Origin: Symbiodinium natans
Lineage: Eukaryota > Sar > Dinophyceae > Suessiales > Symbiodiniaceae
Assembly: GCA_905221605.1 (NCBI GenBank)
Contig: CAJNDS010002312.1
Location: 186,001-250,000, forward strand
Length of the DNA stretch: 64,000 nucleotides
Direction: 5' to 3'
The notes below the pieces were generated by a model. The model was not told the origin of the DNA, did no database searches, and saw only the letters and a list, made by a program, of their open reading frames with translations. Made by a program: the position numbers and the translations under genes. How positions within the stretch are numbered: the first letter of the stretch is position 1; each line of letters starts with the position of its first letter. Below, in pieces: positions 21,561-32,100 of this stretch.

Positions 21561-22290
21561 GCGGAAATGGAAACGGTTCTACCTACATAACAATGAGACA
21601 AAGATTGCTGAAGTATTCACTAAAGACCACTTATATACTATGTCTGAAAAGCACAATTTGCATGAGCAAGCTTAAAGATGCACAATAATGGAAACAGAAG
21701 CGGTTCTACTTACATAACGATGAAACAAAGATGTCTGAAGTATTCAATAAAGACCACATACATACTATGCTTGAAAAACGCAACTTGCACAATCAGGCTT
21801 AAAAAATGCACAAGAATCCTAGAAAAGTACTTAGTGAAGGCCATACACAAGCAAGTTCACAAATACATAAAAACATCCAAAAGCGCAAGCTTTTCAGGAG
21901 AATCTCTGGTAAAGTTTGGATTATAGGGTTTTGGGGTATTCCTGGACGAGTAGGAGTCACTTTTTAAGCAAACAATTCTAAGCAATAAATGCTTTTTCTC
22001 AAGACAAGTAATTATTGCAAAGGCTGCTTCTAGATAATTAATCGCATTTACCAGGCAAATATTATACATGCGAATAGAGCTACCGGAGCACCAAGTAATG
22101 GCTGAATAAGGCCTACTACACTTGAGTACAACCAAAAGATGCACTAAACACTAGCGGCTCTACTTACATAATAACGAAACAAATAGTTCTGAAGCACTAG
22201 AAAGACCACTTGTATACTAGTTCTGAAAAGCACAAAATTAGCATAAGCACACTTAAAAATGCGTAGTTGTTGCCTCGTGACCGTGAAGGC

Positions 22291-22516
22291 GAACCAAAAA
22301 GCCAAAATACCAAAACCAAAAAAACCAAAAAAAAAACCAAAACCAAAAAAACCAAAAAAACCAAAACCAAAAAAACCAAAAATACCAAAAAAACCAATTT
22401 TCCGGGACTCTTGGAGAAGCCTCATAGGGATTTCCTGAGAGTCCCGGAAAATTGTTTTTTTGGTATTTTTGGTTTTTTTGGTTTTGGTTTTTTTGGTTTT
22501 GGTATTTTTGGTTTTT
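22291..22516. repeat. Large palindrome, CCAAAAAAA arms
   Basis: Left arm is AACCAAAAA/AATACCAAAACC repeats ending AATTTTCCGGGACTCT. The 28-bp centre contains CCTCATAGGGATTTCC. Right arm is AGAGTCCCGGAAAATT then GGTATTTTTGGTTTTTT repeats. It lies inside AT-rich unit 1. Confidence 0.85.
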
Positions 22517-22659
22517 CTACTGTCCCGTGTATGCGATTTTAGTTGTATTTTAGTCTACGCCCTAGGAAATACGCTATATTGCACACCGAGTTTGCTTGCA
22601 GTGCAGCTGGGTGACTTGAGACAAGGCGAAAAAGGGTAGGTCACTGGGGGGGGGGGGTA

Positions 22660-22662
<3 letters not shown>

Positions 22663-22701
<39 letters not shown>

Positions 22702-22718
22702 TATATATATATATATAT
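22663..22718. repeat. (TA)n between the two AT-rich units
   Basis: About 26 TA units with one CC interruption. It separates two inverted-end units and could be the shared target or a recombination product. Confidence 0.9.
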
Positions 22719-24335
22719 AAGCTACCCCCCCCGGGTTATCCACGCTTTTTTGTGGTTATCCACACCTTTTGTGGTTGCGAGCCAATTAAATCGTTCACGG
22801 GCCGCGGTGACCCCTGAACTTCCCCCCCCCCCCCCAATAACCCAACCCTCTACATAACGTAAATGTATGCAATCCTTGACATGTTGAGTCCTCTCCATCT
22901 GTCCAAACACTGGGCACAGCGACCTCCTCCCCTCCCTTCCGCTCCGCTCCCTGGTTTTGTAAATGCTTTTTCTTTCCGGGCTCATCTCTAAAACCCTATC
23001 GGATAAGGTTTAAGTCTTATAAAAAGAGACGCCCCGAAACCCTTTGGGGTTTAAGGCTTAAAGCCGATAGGGTTTAGGGTTAAACCTGAAACCTGAACCT
23101 TGAGATCCATAGGGTTTCAAGGTTAAGCAATTACACCTAAACCCTTAACCTTTAAATCCTATAGGGTTAATCGGTTTGAAGATTTAAGATCTCGGTATGT
23201 AAACCTAAGCCCATAGAGTTTAAACCTTAAGGGTTTACGATTTAGGCATCTAAACCTGACCCTTTAGGGTCAAGACCCTGAAAGCCTATGGGGCTCTATA
23301 AGCCCCAAAAGGTTTAAACCCATGTGCGGATGAAGGTATACATGCCCAGACCTTTGGTTTTTACGTTTAAACCACATAAAGTCGAAAGGTTTAGGCTTCT
23401 CAAGGTTGATCTCTGAAGCCCTCACGGGGTTAGCCCTGTAGGGTTTGAACCCTCTAGGCCTATAGGGTTCAACAGTTTAGGGCTTAAGGTTTAAGCATTG
23501 CCTATAGGATTAGAGCCTGAAAAAAACCCTGCAAGGCTTGAGGCGTAAGTTCCTAAACCTAAAATCCCATATGGTTATGCCTCTGTTTTGAGGGCTTGGT
23601 GGAAATGCAAAGAATAAGCAGGTATCGGGTCAAAGGTTTTGGGGGTCTTCAAGGTTTGTAAGCCCATAAAGTTTAAATCATAAGGGCTTACGGTTTAGGC
23701 ATTTAAGTCTAAATCCTAAGCCCTTTAGGGTCAGAACCTTGAAAGCCTATGGGGCTCTAAAAGCCTCAAAAGTTTTAACCCGATAGGCGCTGAAGGTATA
23801 CATGCCCAGACCTTAGGTCTTTAAACCTTAAAACCCCATAAAGTTTAAAGGCTCAGGACTTTTCCAGGTTTATCTCTAAAGCCCTCACGGGGTTAGCCCT
23901 ATAGGGTTTAAACCCTATAGGCCTAGAGGGTTCAAAGGCTTAAGGTGGAGGCATTACCTATAGGATTAGAACCTTATAGCCCTGTGTACGACTCACCTTT
24001 GCCCACTATTTGATGGTTCTGTTCCCCCTTTCAAAGTTTTAAAGATTTTAAGGAATTTAGAAGAACCCTTCAATTTTTTAAAACCCTCAAACTCCTTAAG
24101 CTTTTGAAAGGCCTCTGGCTTTCAAACTTTTAAGGGTTTTAGGGAATGTAAAAGGCCACTTAGATGCTTTTAAATCCGTAAAATCTTGAAAAAAGTTAAA
24201 TTATTTTGGGAAAGGCCCGGCCCGCTTGAATTTTCCAAAATCCGTAAAGTCCTGAAACCCTTGAAACAAAATAGTTATTTTGGGAAAAGGCCCGGCCCAT
24301 CTAAATTTTCAAAAGCCCTTGAAATCCTTAAAAAT

Positions 24336-24528
24336 TTGTCGAGACACACGGACCGGTACAAGCCGGTACAAAACGGTACAAGTTGTACCGGCCCCACCCC
24401 TGGAACCAAGAACCAAGAACCAAGATTGCAGGGAGGTCTTGCCCTGCAATCTTGGTTCTTGGTTCTATGGGGCCGGTACAACTTGTACCGGTTTGTACCG
24501 GCTTGTACCGGCCCGTATGTTTCGACAA
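24336..24528. repeat. Palindrome 1 of an abutting pair (GGTACAA/TTGTACC)
   Basis: The left arm starts TTGTCGAGACACACGGACCG, continues GGTACAA repeats and GAACCAAGAACCAAG, and ends at ATTGCAGGG. The loop is AGGTCTTG (24434-24441). The right arm is the near-perfect inverse, ending TTTCGACAA. Arms are about 92-97 bp. Confidence 0.9.
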
Positions 24529-24711
24529 CATAGAGACCGGTACAAACCGGTACAAATCGGTACACGTTGTACCGGCCCCATGGAACCAAGAACCAAGAAC
24601 CAAGATTGCAGGGCAAGACCTCCCTGCAATCTTGGTTCTTGGTTCTTGGTTCCAGGGGCCGGGGCCGGCACAACTTGTACCGATTTGTACCGGTTTGTAC
24701 CGGTCTCTATG
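24529..24711. repeat. Palindrome 2 of an abutting pair
   Basis: Starts at the next base with CATAGAGACCGGTACAAACC and ends CCGGTCTCTATG. Same internal blocks as palindrome 1. The loop is CAAGACCT (24614-24621), the reverse complement of the loop in palindrome 1. Confidence 0.9.
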
Positions 24712-24887
24712 GGTGCAATATGAACATATAGATAAGCAACTAGATATAAACAAAGAAAGAAAAACAAATCAACACGCTGGGACAAAGAAAACAAATCACG
24801 AACGAAAAGCAGAAATGCGCGTGCCAGAACAAGAAAAAAACACAAAACAAGCAGAAAAGGTATGGATAACGGGGGAGGGGGGGTACC

Positions 24888-24941
24888 ATATATATATATA
24901 TATATCGATATATATATATATATATATATACATATATATAC

Positions 24942-24975
<34 letters not shown>

Positions 24976-24976
24976 G
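24888..24976. repeat. (TA)n flank of AT-rich unit 2
   Basis: About 40 TA/CATA units following GGGTACC. Confidence 0.9.
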
Positions 24977-25026
24977 TAAACAAACGCGTGTGAGAGAGGT
25001 GGCGGGAAAAGGGGTGTGAGCGCAGG

Positions 25027-25100
25027 TTGCCTTGATGGACATCGCTTACCACGGCGACCAGGGCTTCTGTGGCGCCTTAGAGTGCGAGCCTGAATGGCTC
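25027..25100 (+). CDS. Exon-like segment with telomere-like donor
   Basis: Between GCGCAG|G and CTCAGG|GTTTAGGG the frame reads VALMDIAYHGDQGFCGALEC followed by EPEWLS. It is polar and protein-like, and the family is unknown. The GT at its 3' border belongs to the first TTTAGGG unit. Confidence 0.25.
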
Positions 25101-25540
25101 TCAGGGTTTAGGGTTTAGGGTTTAGGGTTTAGGGTTCAGCTTATGGGAGTTCGAGAGCCCTGAGCTGGAAAATTCACTTTGGGGGTGTCAAGGCAGCTTA
25201 TGGGAGTTCTGCTTCCTGCCCTAAACCCTTAACCCTAAACCCTAAACCCTAAACCCTAAACCCTAAACCCTAAACCCTAAACCCTAAACCCTAAACCCTA
25301 AACCCTAAACCCTAAACCCTAAACCCTAAATCCACCTGGAAAATCCACTCTTTGGGTGCCAAGGCATTCGCTGGAGGTGATCTTTTCGGATCGGTCGACT
25401 TGGGCAGCAGTCGAAGGCAGGCCAAGAAGCACTCTTTGGTTTAGGGTTTAGGGTTTAGGGTTTAGGGTTTAGGGTTTAGGGTTTAGGGTTTAGGGTTTAG
25501 GGTTTAGGGTTTAGGGTTCAGGGTTCAGGGTTTACAAAAG
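25099..25540. repeat. Three telomere-like arrays of switching orientation
   Basis: TTTAGGG at 25099-25136, CCCTAAA at 25219-25329 (about 15 units), TTTAGGG at 25439-25533. The middle array is flanked by diverged direct repeats (see findings). Confidence 0.9.
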
Positions 25541-25833
25541 TTATCTGGGTATAAGGAGGTCCCTTGAAATACAGTAAGTGGGTAGCTGTCAGGCATTTGC
25601 TACGTCTTCGTTGCCCTCGGCATAGCTGGGATTGGTGCGGGCACATGCGTGATTATGTACGTCTGCCCCTCAGATTTCGCACGAGCTCTTGCAGCTCAGA
25701 GTTCCGCTCTCTGGTCTCAGCAACCTCTGGTCGTTCCATCACCTACCAAGATGATCACAAGCACGGTCACCCGCTACACGGAGCGCTTGCTGTGTTGGTT
25801 CGCGGCTCCAAGCTGCTGTCATGCCTTGTGACA

Positions 25834-26412
25834 AACCCTAAACCCTAAACCCTAAACCCTAAACCTGAAACCCTAAACCCTAAACCCTAAACCCTAAACC
25901 CTAAACCCTAAACCCTAAACCCTAAACCCTAAACCCTAAACCCTAAACCCTAAACCCTAAACCCTAACAGCGCAGGATTCCGCGAGCGCGAATCATGTGT
26001 CAGATCCTCGATCGGCGGCTATAGCCGATCTCCCAGCTTCAGTGAGATCGCTGGTGTCTGCAGCTGCGTTTAGGGCGTAGGATGTAGGCCCTAAACCCTA
26101 AACCCTAAACCCAAAACCCAAAACCCTAAACCCTAAACCCTAAACCCTAAACCCTAAACCCTAAACCCCAAGCCCCAAACCCCAAGCCCTAAACCCTAAA
26201 CCCTACCAGGACCTTAGGATTCAGTTGAGGCATGTGGGGTCGTCGCGGTCTTGATGGCCTGGACGGTGCTTCATCACTTCCTTACCATCGCGGTGCCGCT
26301 CCCAGTAGCGCTTGCTGGCTCAGCCTTATTAGAAGGGGATCCTAACCCTAAACCCTAAACCCTAAACCCGAAACCCTAAACCCTAAACCCTAAACCCTAA
26401 ACCCTAAACCCT
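25834..26412 (-). repeat. CCCTAAA arrays (25834-25969, 26089-26209, 26343-26412)
   Basis: The first has about 19 units, the second contains CCCAAAA and CCCCAAG variants, and the third contains CCCGAAA. The unique pieces between them are 60-130 bp and show no recognisable exon. Confidence 0.9.
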
Positions 26413-27983
26413 ACACCCTAAATTTGGGGATCTATATTGGGGGTCCCTTATCTTCGTAAACCGCGAGACGGCTTGCTCGGCTTTGCTCAGCTTCAGATTG
26501 AGCTTCTCTAGGACACTATGGCGTACTGCCACGGCTTCCGGGAGTATGAGGCCAAGCATGCGCAGGCCCTCGGCGGGGGGACCTTCCTTTTTCAGTATCT
26601 CTGTCTAATTCTCTGCACGTCAGATGCAGGCTGAGGCAGAAGAAGCCACGTACAAGAACTGCTATGGCTGCTGGTCCAAGCCAGCTCGAGAGGCCGGAAC
26701 GACATTTTGACACCATGATGACGCTAGGACTGGGGTGAATTGGGGATGAAGGTGACACCGATTTGGGTAGGGTTTTGGGTTTAGGGTTTAGGGTTGAGGG
26801 TTTGAGGTTTAGGGTTTAGGGTTTAGAGTTCAGAATGCTTTCCTTGTGAGATGTGATGCTTATGCGAAGTCCACTCCTGGCTGCAAGAGGTAAGTCGTCA
26901 TCCCTCTTCGGAAGTACTCAGAGGATCTGATGCTAAGCATCATACGGTTTCGACATCGCTCAGACTCAAACGATCAGCTTCTACCCACGTACCCCAGACA
27001 CTACTAGGTGCGAAATGCCAATGCCACTGAGGCAAAGATTTTTGTGAGCATGCTCATTTCCAAATATGCGAGCAACATGTGTCATGCGAGACTCCCTGGA
27101 TCCTTGAACACAACACGATGACACATCTTTGTGCAAACGCAGCGGAACATCAAGATCTGCTGAACTTCTCTAACTCTTCGTGCTGTTGTCGAAGCTCCTT
27201 TGTAGTGAGCAGCAGCTACTTGTGCATGCGCACGTGCAGGCCTGTTTAGCTCCCTGAACATGATTTTGCATTACCCATCTTCTCAGACATCTCAGACACC
27301 GTCGGCTGGCATAGTTGATTGCTGATCAGGTGTTCAGATACTGAAGAAATCCTGTGGTCAGACAGAGTGATGCCTCCCAGATACAGAACATATCCGACTT
27401 AGTTCTGAGACTCAGATACCACTCATGTGCGACCCAGCTGCCTTTATGAGAATCTAAAGCACCGTCGGCTCTTACTACCGCCTTGTCGGAACTGTATTTG
27501 CAAGCGAGCCTCGTATGTCACATGCTTGCAGACCGACGTCCTCATCGCCAAGCCTCAGGAATGAGTGAAGTTCGCTGTCGCCCTTCTCTTCCGTACAATG
27601 CGAAGCCCTACAATGGCAGATGTGAAGGTTTGCTTTCAGCGAAACGTAAACTGATGTTTGTGCTACCCGTTGAAGATGCTCGTTGGCACTTGGTATCTCA
27701 TGCTTCTGGCAAGCCAGCGGGGTAACATTTTTGTTGCTGTCGAGTCTGCAAGGGAAGCGTTAAAAGACGTGTACGCCTTGCAGATCGAATTTGCCTCGTG
27801 GCAGATGTCCTGCTTCGAGATGCGGTAATGCTGTGTCTCGTCCGGGCAAGAACGATGAAGTGTCACCCCTTTGCATGGCAACTGAAATGCCTGAAATGCC
27901 ATTTTACAACCAGCAAGTGGCACCCCCGCCGAAGCCGGAGAAGTGAGCTGAAGTCCCCCCGGCCTGGCGAACCTGGGGAGCCC
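26413..27983. other. Mostly unique DNA without a supported gene
   Basis: A partial GGGGTCC-family inverted-repeat fragment lies at 26423-26462 and a degenerate TTTAGGG tract at 26766-26836. The rest has no long frame, no tandem repeat and no exon that I could tie to a family. Confidence 0.4.
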
Positions 27984-28135
27984 AATACCTCCTGAATTCA
28001 GGAGTCTGGCTTCTTTCATAGGTCCCCCTATGCAGTTGTTAAGGTATATTCCTGAGTTAGGGGGTCTGCCCCCCCTACGCAGTTTAAGGTGTATTCCTGA
28101 GTTAGGGGGGTATTGCGGGGCCCCCTGGGAATGTA
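27984..28135. repeat. Inverted/direct repeat cluster, TATTCCTGAGTTAGGGGG
   Basis: CTCCTGAATTCAGGAGTCTG (itself a palindrome at its centre) is followed by two direct copies of AAGGTATATTCCTGAGTTAG / AAGGTGTATTCCTGAGTTAG with CCCCCCTAYGCAGTT between them. Possibly a degraded MITE. Confidence 0.55.
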
Positions 28136-28610
28136 TACATAGCAGGCCGAAGACTGCCTGTTGTTGGCGGTGGTAAAGCAGAGCTGCCCGCTGCGCCATG
28201 GGACTTGCCGCTTTTGGTAGGCATCGTCCCCTCCACTCAGTGACCCGAACCGTAACCTCTAGACTCTAAACCCTAGACCCTAAGCCATGACCGTTGTTCT
28301 GTTGACTTTGACTGCACCGGTGCGTCTCACAAGCCCGTGCTTGTCTCCAGTTCTTCCTGTTTTTGTCCAACCTCCAAATCCCAAACCGCCAGAAACCGGA
28401 AGCGCCGAGGTTCCCATACAAAGCAAGAGGGCCGGCATACCCACCAGGCAGGTGGGCGATGTCCGAGTGCTATCCGTGAGGCTTCGGATTGCGTTTAGGG
28501 TTCAAGGGTTCAAGGGTGCGCGGGTTCAACTACTATTCGCTTAATGTTTTTTAATGGTTTTTGGGGGTTCTTAAGCAATTAGTAGGCAAGGTTTGGGGAT
28601 GGATTCTCTA

Positions 28611-28714
28611 TGGGTAGTTCTCTAAATGAGGGTTCCTTTTCGGGTCCCTTGTTTAAGGGTGCCGTACTAGAGAGGGGACCCAAAACGGGACCCTGATGTA
28701 GAGAACTGCCCGCA
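28611..28714. mobile_element. MITE-like element, AGTTCTCTAAATTAGGGTCC family
   Basis: Left GGTAGTTCTCTAAATGAGGG then TTCCTTTTCGGGTCCC; right GGGACCCAAAACGGGACCC and TGATGTAGAGAACTGCC. Confidence 0.6.
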
Positions 28715-29121
28715 TGCTTCCTGAGAGCAGGTACATTACCTACAGCTTTGACATCAACAACGGCGGCTTGGATCCTCAGGAGGGTTCAGGGTTTAGGGTT
28801 TGGGGTTTGGGGTTTAGGGCTTAGGGTTTGAGAGCCCAGTGTAGGGGATCGCAGGGCAAGAGGGTCGACAGACAGATGATCCAGCGTATGCGGCAAAGCA
28901 TGCGGAGTAGGAGATGCCCATGTGCCGATTCCCGAAGGAGCCCATGCCTCTGGGGGGTGGTGCTCGCATCCGGCTGCGATCTGCTAGCCGCACGGCTGGG
29001 GGACATGGAGCTGCGCGTGAAGCAGAGCTGTCGCACATGCAGTGTTCACATCTGCAGATAATGTGTGCTTCCTGTACTGCGCATGTAACCTGTCGCCCTT
29101 CTCTTGGCATTTTGGCACAAG

Positions 29122-32100
29122 GCGTTCTCGGCTGAGAGAGACTCAAGGCAGCATGTGTCGAGGATAGCAATGCAGGGGGATGTGCCGGTCAAGTTGCCTG
29201 CCGAGATGCGTGGTGCAGATAACGACCTCCGGGAGATGTACGACATTTTCGAGGGGTCGGTGAGGGATGAGATCAGGGTGTTGCATGAGTATATGAAAGT
29301 GCAGTTCTCCGTGCAGTCGGAGCAGCTGCAGGAGCTGCTCTCCCAGCTCAAAGGAGCCTTCCCCTCACGAGCGGATGATCGGCTACGTCAGCCGTCGTCG
29401 GCCCGGGAATCAAGCATCGATTTCAGTAGGCTCGACAAGCTGATGTCTATCCATGGTCTGGACTTGGAGTTCGGAAAGTTCGGGAAGACCGACGTGCCAT
29501 CCCCCGACAACCTTGAGGGTGTCGGGCAGTTGTTGGCGGAGCATGGCATTGTTCTGGCCGAGCCTCACGCGGGAGGCAGCGCTGGCAGCCAGGCAGGGGT
29601 GCGGAGTGTGAAGGAGGAGCCACGCTTGTCAGGTACTGACAGCGAAGCAGCGCGGGTGAGAGTCAAGGAGCCGCCAAGACACTCGGAGACCCCCTCCATT
29701 GTGAGCCTGCCTCCGGCCTTGCATCATGAGGAACATCGGGACACCACGAATGACAGCCCGGAGAGCCGCGATGGGACCCGTGAGGGCTTGGCTGAGAAGC
29801 GAGATAGCTCCCGTTTCAGCTTTGTCCGTTCGAAGCTCCTTGCGCAGCATCAAATCGCCAGGGAAGCTGCTTCTCAAGTAGCCCTTGCCCCGCCTCCGCA
29901 AGAAGAGAAAGTCAGCTCCACCAACGACCTGGTCGGGAAAGTTGTTTCCTCGAACCTCTTTGTCTACGGCATCATGTTGCTCATCTTCATCAACCTCCTC
30001 TTGCTAGGCATAGAGGTGGAGATGTCCATGACGCTGGGACAGGATGATGTTCCCACCTGGTTTGAGACGCTCAACCTGATGATCGTCATCATCTTTGTCG
30101 TGGAGATCGTCATGAAGCTGTTCGCCTTTGGCTGCAGGGATTTCTTCATGGGTGCCGACGGCCATTGGAACGTTTTCGATCTGATCATCATCATGCTGTC
30201 AGTGGTGGAGACGGTGCTGGATTTCTGGGCAGCGTCGCAATCTGCCTCGCAGGTGGAGTTGAGTCACTTGCGCGTGATGCGCTTCATGCGCTTGGCTCGG
30301 ACCCTGCGCGGAATCCGAGTGATTCGGCTGCTTCGGTATGTGGGCGCCTTGCGAACTCTTGTGTTCTCCATCTTGAACACACTGAAGTCCCTGCTGTGGA
30401 CGCTGATCCTTCTGTGCTTGTCGCTTGGCTGAGGTGGCCTCAGACAAACAGCCACCCCCCAAGACTAAGAATTTGTTAGTTAGTAGCACGTGCAAGAAGT
30501 GGGGATGTACTAGTCGTGTGCCTTTCTGTTGCATGAACGTACCGCAGTCACCTGAGGGATAGTGACGGGTTTTTTGTGTATTTACAACGCAAGGGAGCAT
30601 TGAATCAAGATCGCATGTTAAGTCCGATTCTCAGGAAAGTATAGCATAAACCACACACCCTGCAAAACCCTCTAAGCCCTCCAAACGCTACACCCGAAAC
30701 CTTCCAAGCCATAAGCCCCACGCCCTAAATCCTCCAAGCCCAAAGCCCTCTACACTTGTGAAATCCACCCTCTTCCCGGACCCCAGGCCTCAGCCCCAGC
30801 AGCTTCAGGAATTCTTTTTTCCTCCCGCCCCAACCTTTTTTCGCTACCGCAGAGAACGAGGGTCAGAGGTCTCTGACACAACGATGTTGTTGTGGAGGGT
30901 TCTGCTGACCATCGTCATCTCCCTGAGATGTTTGACAGGTCTGGTTATGTGGGGGTTGCACCTGTGGAACCTGTCCTGGTGCCCAAAATGGACTCACATT
31001 TCAGGTACATGCTGTTCCCAGGCTACCAGAACTGTCGCCACCGTTCCCTTTCATCAGTCGATGTAGGGCAGTTCAACCATCAGCCCATCTAGGTGCCCGA
31101 AACTGAGACTCAAGAGGCCATACTTGCCCCTCCCCCTCCCTCCCTGCTCCCTCCCCTGCGTTCGTAGTTGGTAAGTAGTCAACAATCTTTCCTTTGTGGT
31201 CCCACCTGGAGACTTCCTATGTGTTTCGTGTGTACTTACATTCAACTAAATCCTAGCACACATGCTCGGGCTGGTCGGCTGCTGGTGCAAAAAATCTCAG
31301 CCACCTTCACTGCGCATGAATTTGCTTTGCCGCTTCTGTTTCAATGCAACCCAGTCGCAACTTTTCACTTTCCAGCTTGCGGCTTCGACCAGTCGACTGG
31401 ATAGATCTGGCTCGTAGCCTCCAGGCCCAATGAGCGGCTTTGGGCATTTGTTCGCGTGAGTACGTGCTGGCCAGCAAGCCCAGCCATGCCGAACAGTTGA
31501 CTTCCCGGCTGTTGCAGTGCTCTGCGTTTAGTCTGGCCAAGACCTCGCTCTCCCACAGGTACTCCTCAGACCACGCAGAGCTCTGCTGGCCGGGACCGCG
31601 TTTTTATTCTGGTGCCGTTGTTCTGCCTCGCCTGGGCTGAAGTAGTATGACACGTCCCGCCTCAGTGCGAATTCTGGTGAGACCGTAAAGCTCAGCTTCG
31701 CAGCACCGTACCAACAAGCACCCGCCCAGCATGGTGCACGCGAGGACTCTTAAACTGGGCTCGAGATGTCAGTCCCCGCTGGCGCCCTACGCAGACCTGC
31801 GCGGGCATCCCGTGCAGTGCACTCTTGTGCTGTGGCAGAAGGAGATGCTGTGGGCATCGGAGAAAGGTTATCGACAGCGCAAGTTTCGTTTGGCTCAACC
31901 AGCAGTGGGCCAGGGCTACGTCGCCTGCTTTGAGACGCTGCAGCATGCCATGACACTTCAGCCAAAAGTGAATCGTATTTTACAGGTCAGAGCAGCTCAG
32001 CACATTCATCCACTTCGTGGCCACGTGCACCTGCGTCGCGTAGTTTTTGCAGTTGAGTGAATGAGTGGGCTGTTGCGCTCAGCCGCGGTCGTGCCACATT

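Larger units (their letters stand above)
20561..22662. mobile_element. AT-rich element with inverted ends, unit 1
   Basis: The left end TGCTACC-C(n)-CAGCGACCTACCCTTTTT (20561-20597) is matched by the inverse at 22628-22662 (AAAGGGTAGGTCACTG-G(n)-GTACCA). Base composition between the ends is far more AT-rich than in neighbouring DNA. The interior holds three copies of a roughly 265-290-bp repeat and a 226-bp palindrome. No open frame of substance is present, so if mobile it is non-autonomous. Both ends abut TA dinucleotide repeats, as expected for a TA-targeting DNA transposon. Superfamily unknown. Confidence 0.5.
22719..24889. mobile_element. AT-rich element with inverted ends, unit 2
   Basis: Left end AGCTACCCCCCCCGGGTTAT then CCACGCTTTTTT (22720-22751). 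The right end (24855-24889) is the inverse, AAAGGTATGGATAACGGGGG-G(n)-TACCAT. As in unit 1, TA repeats lie outside both ends. The ends of units 1 and 2 share only the outer GNTACC-C(n) block, so they are related but not identical. The interior is degenerate AAACCCTATAGG/CCTATAGGGTTT sequence (22980-23990), then A/T-rich sequence and a pair of palindromes. No coding capacity is evident. Confidence 0.45.

Noticed and set aside
24328-25052. Overlapping 130-200-codon frames on both strands
   Set aside because: They follow the palindrome pair (so both strands look alike) and run into (TA)n; no domain.
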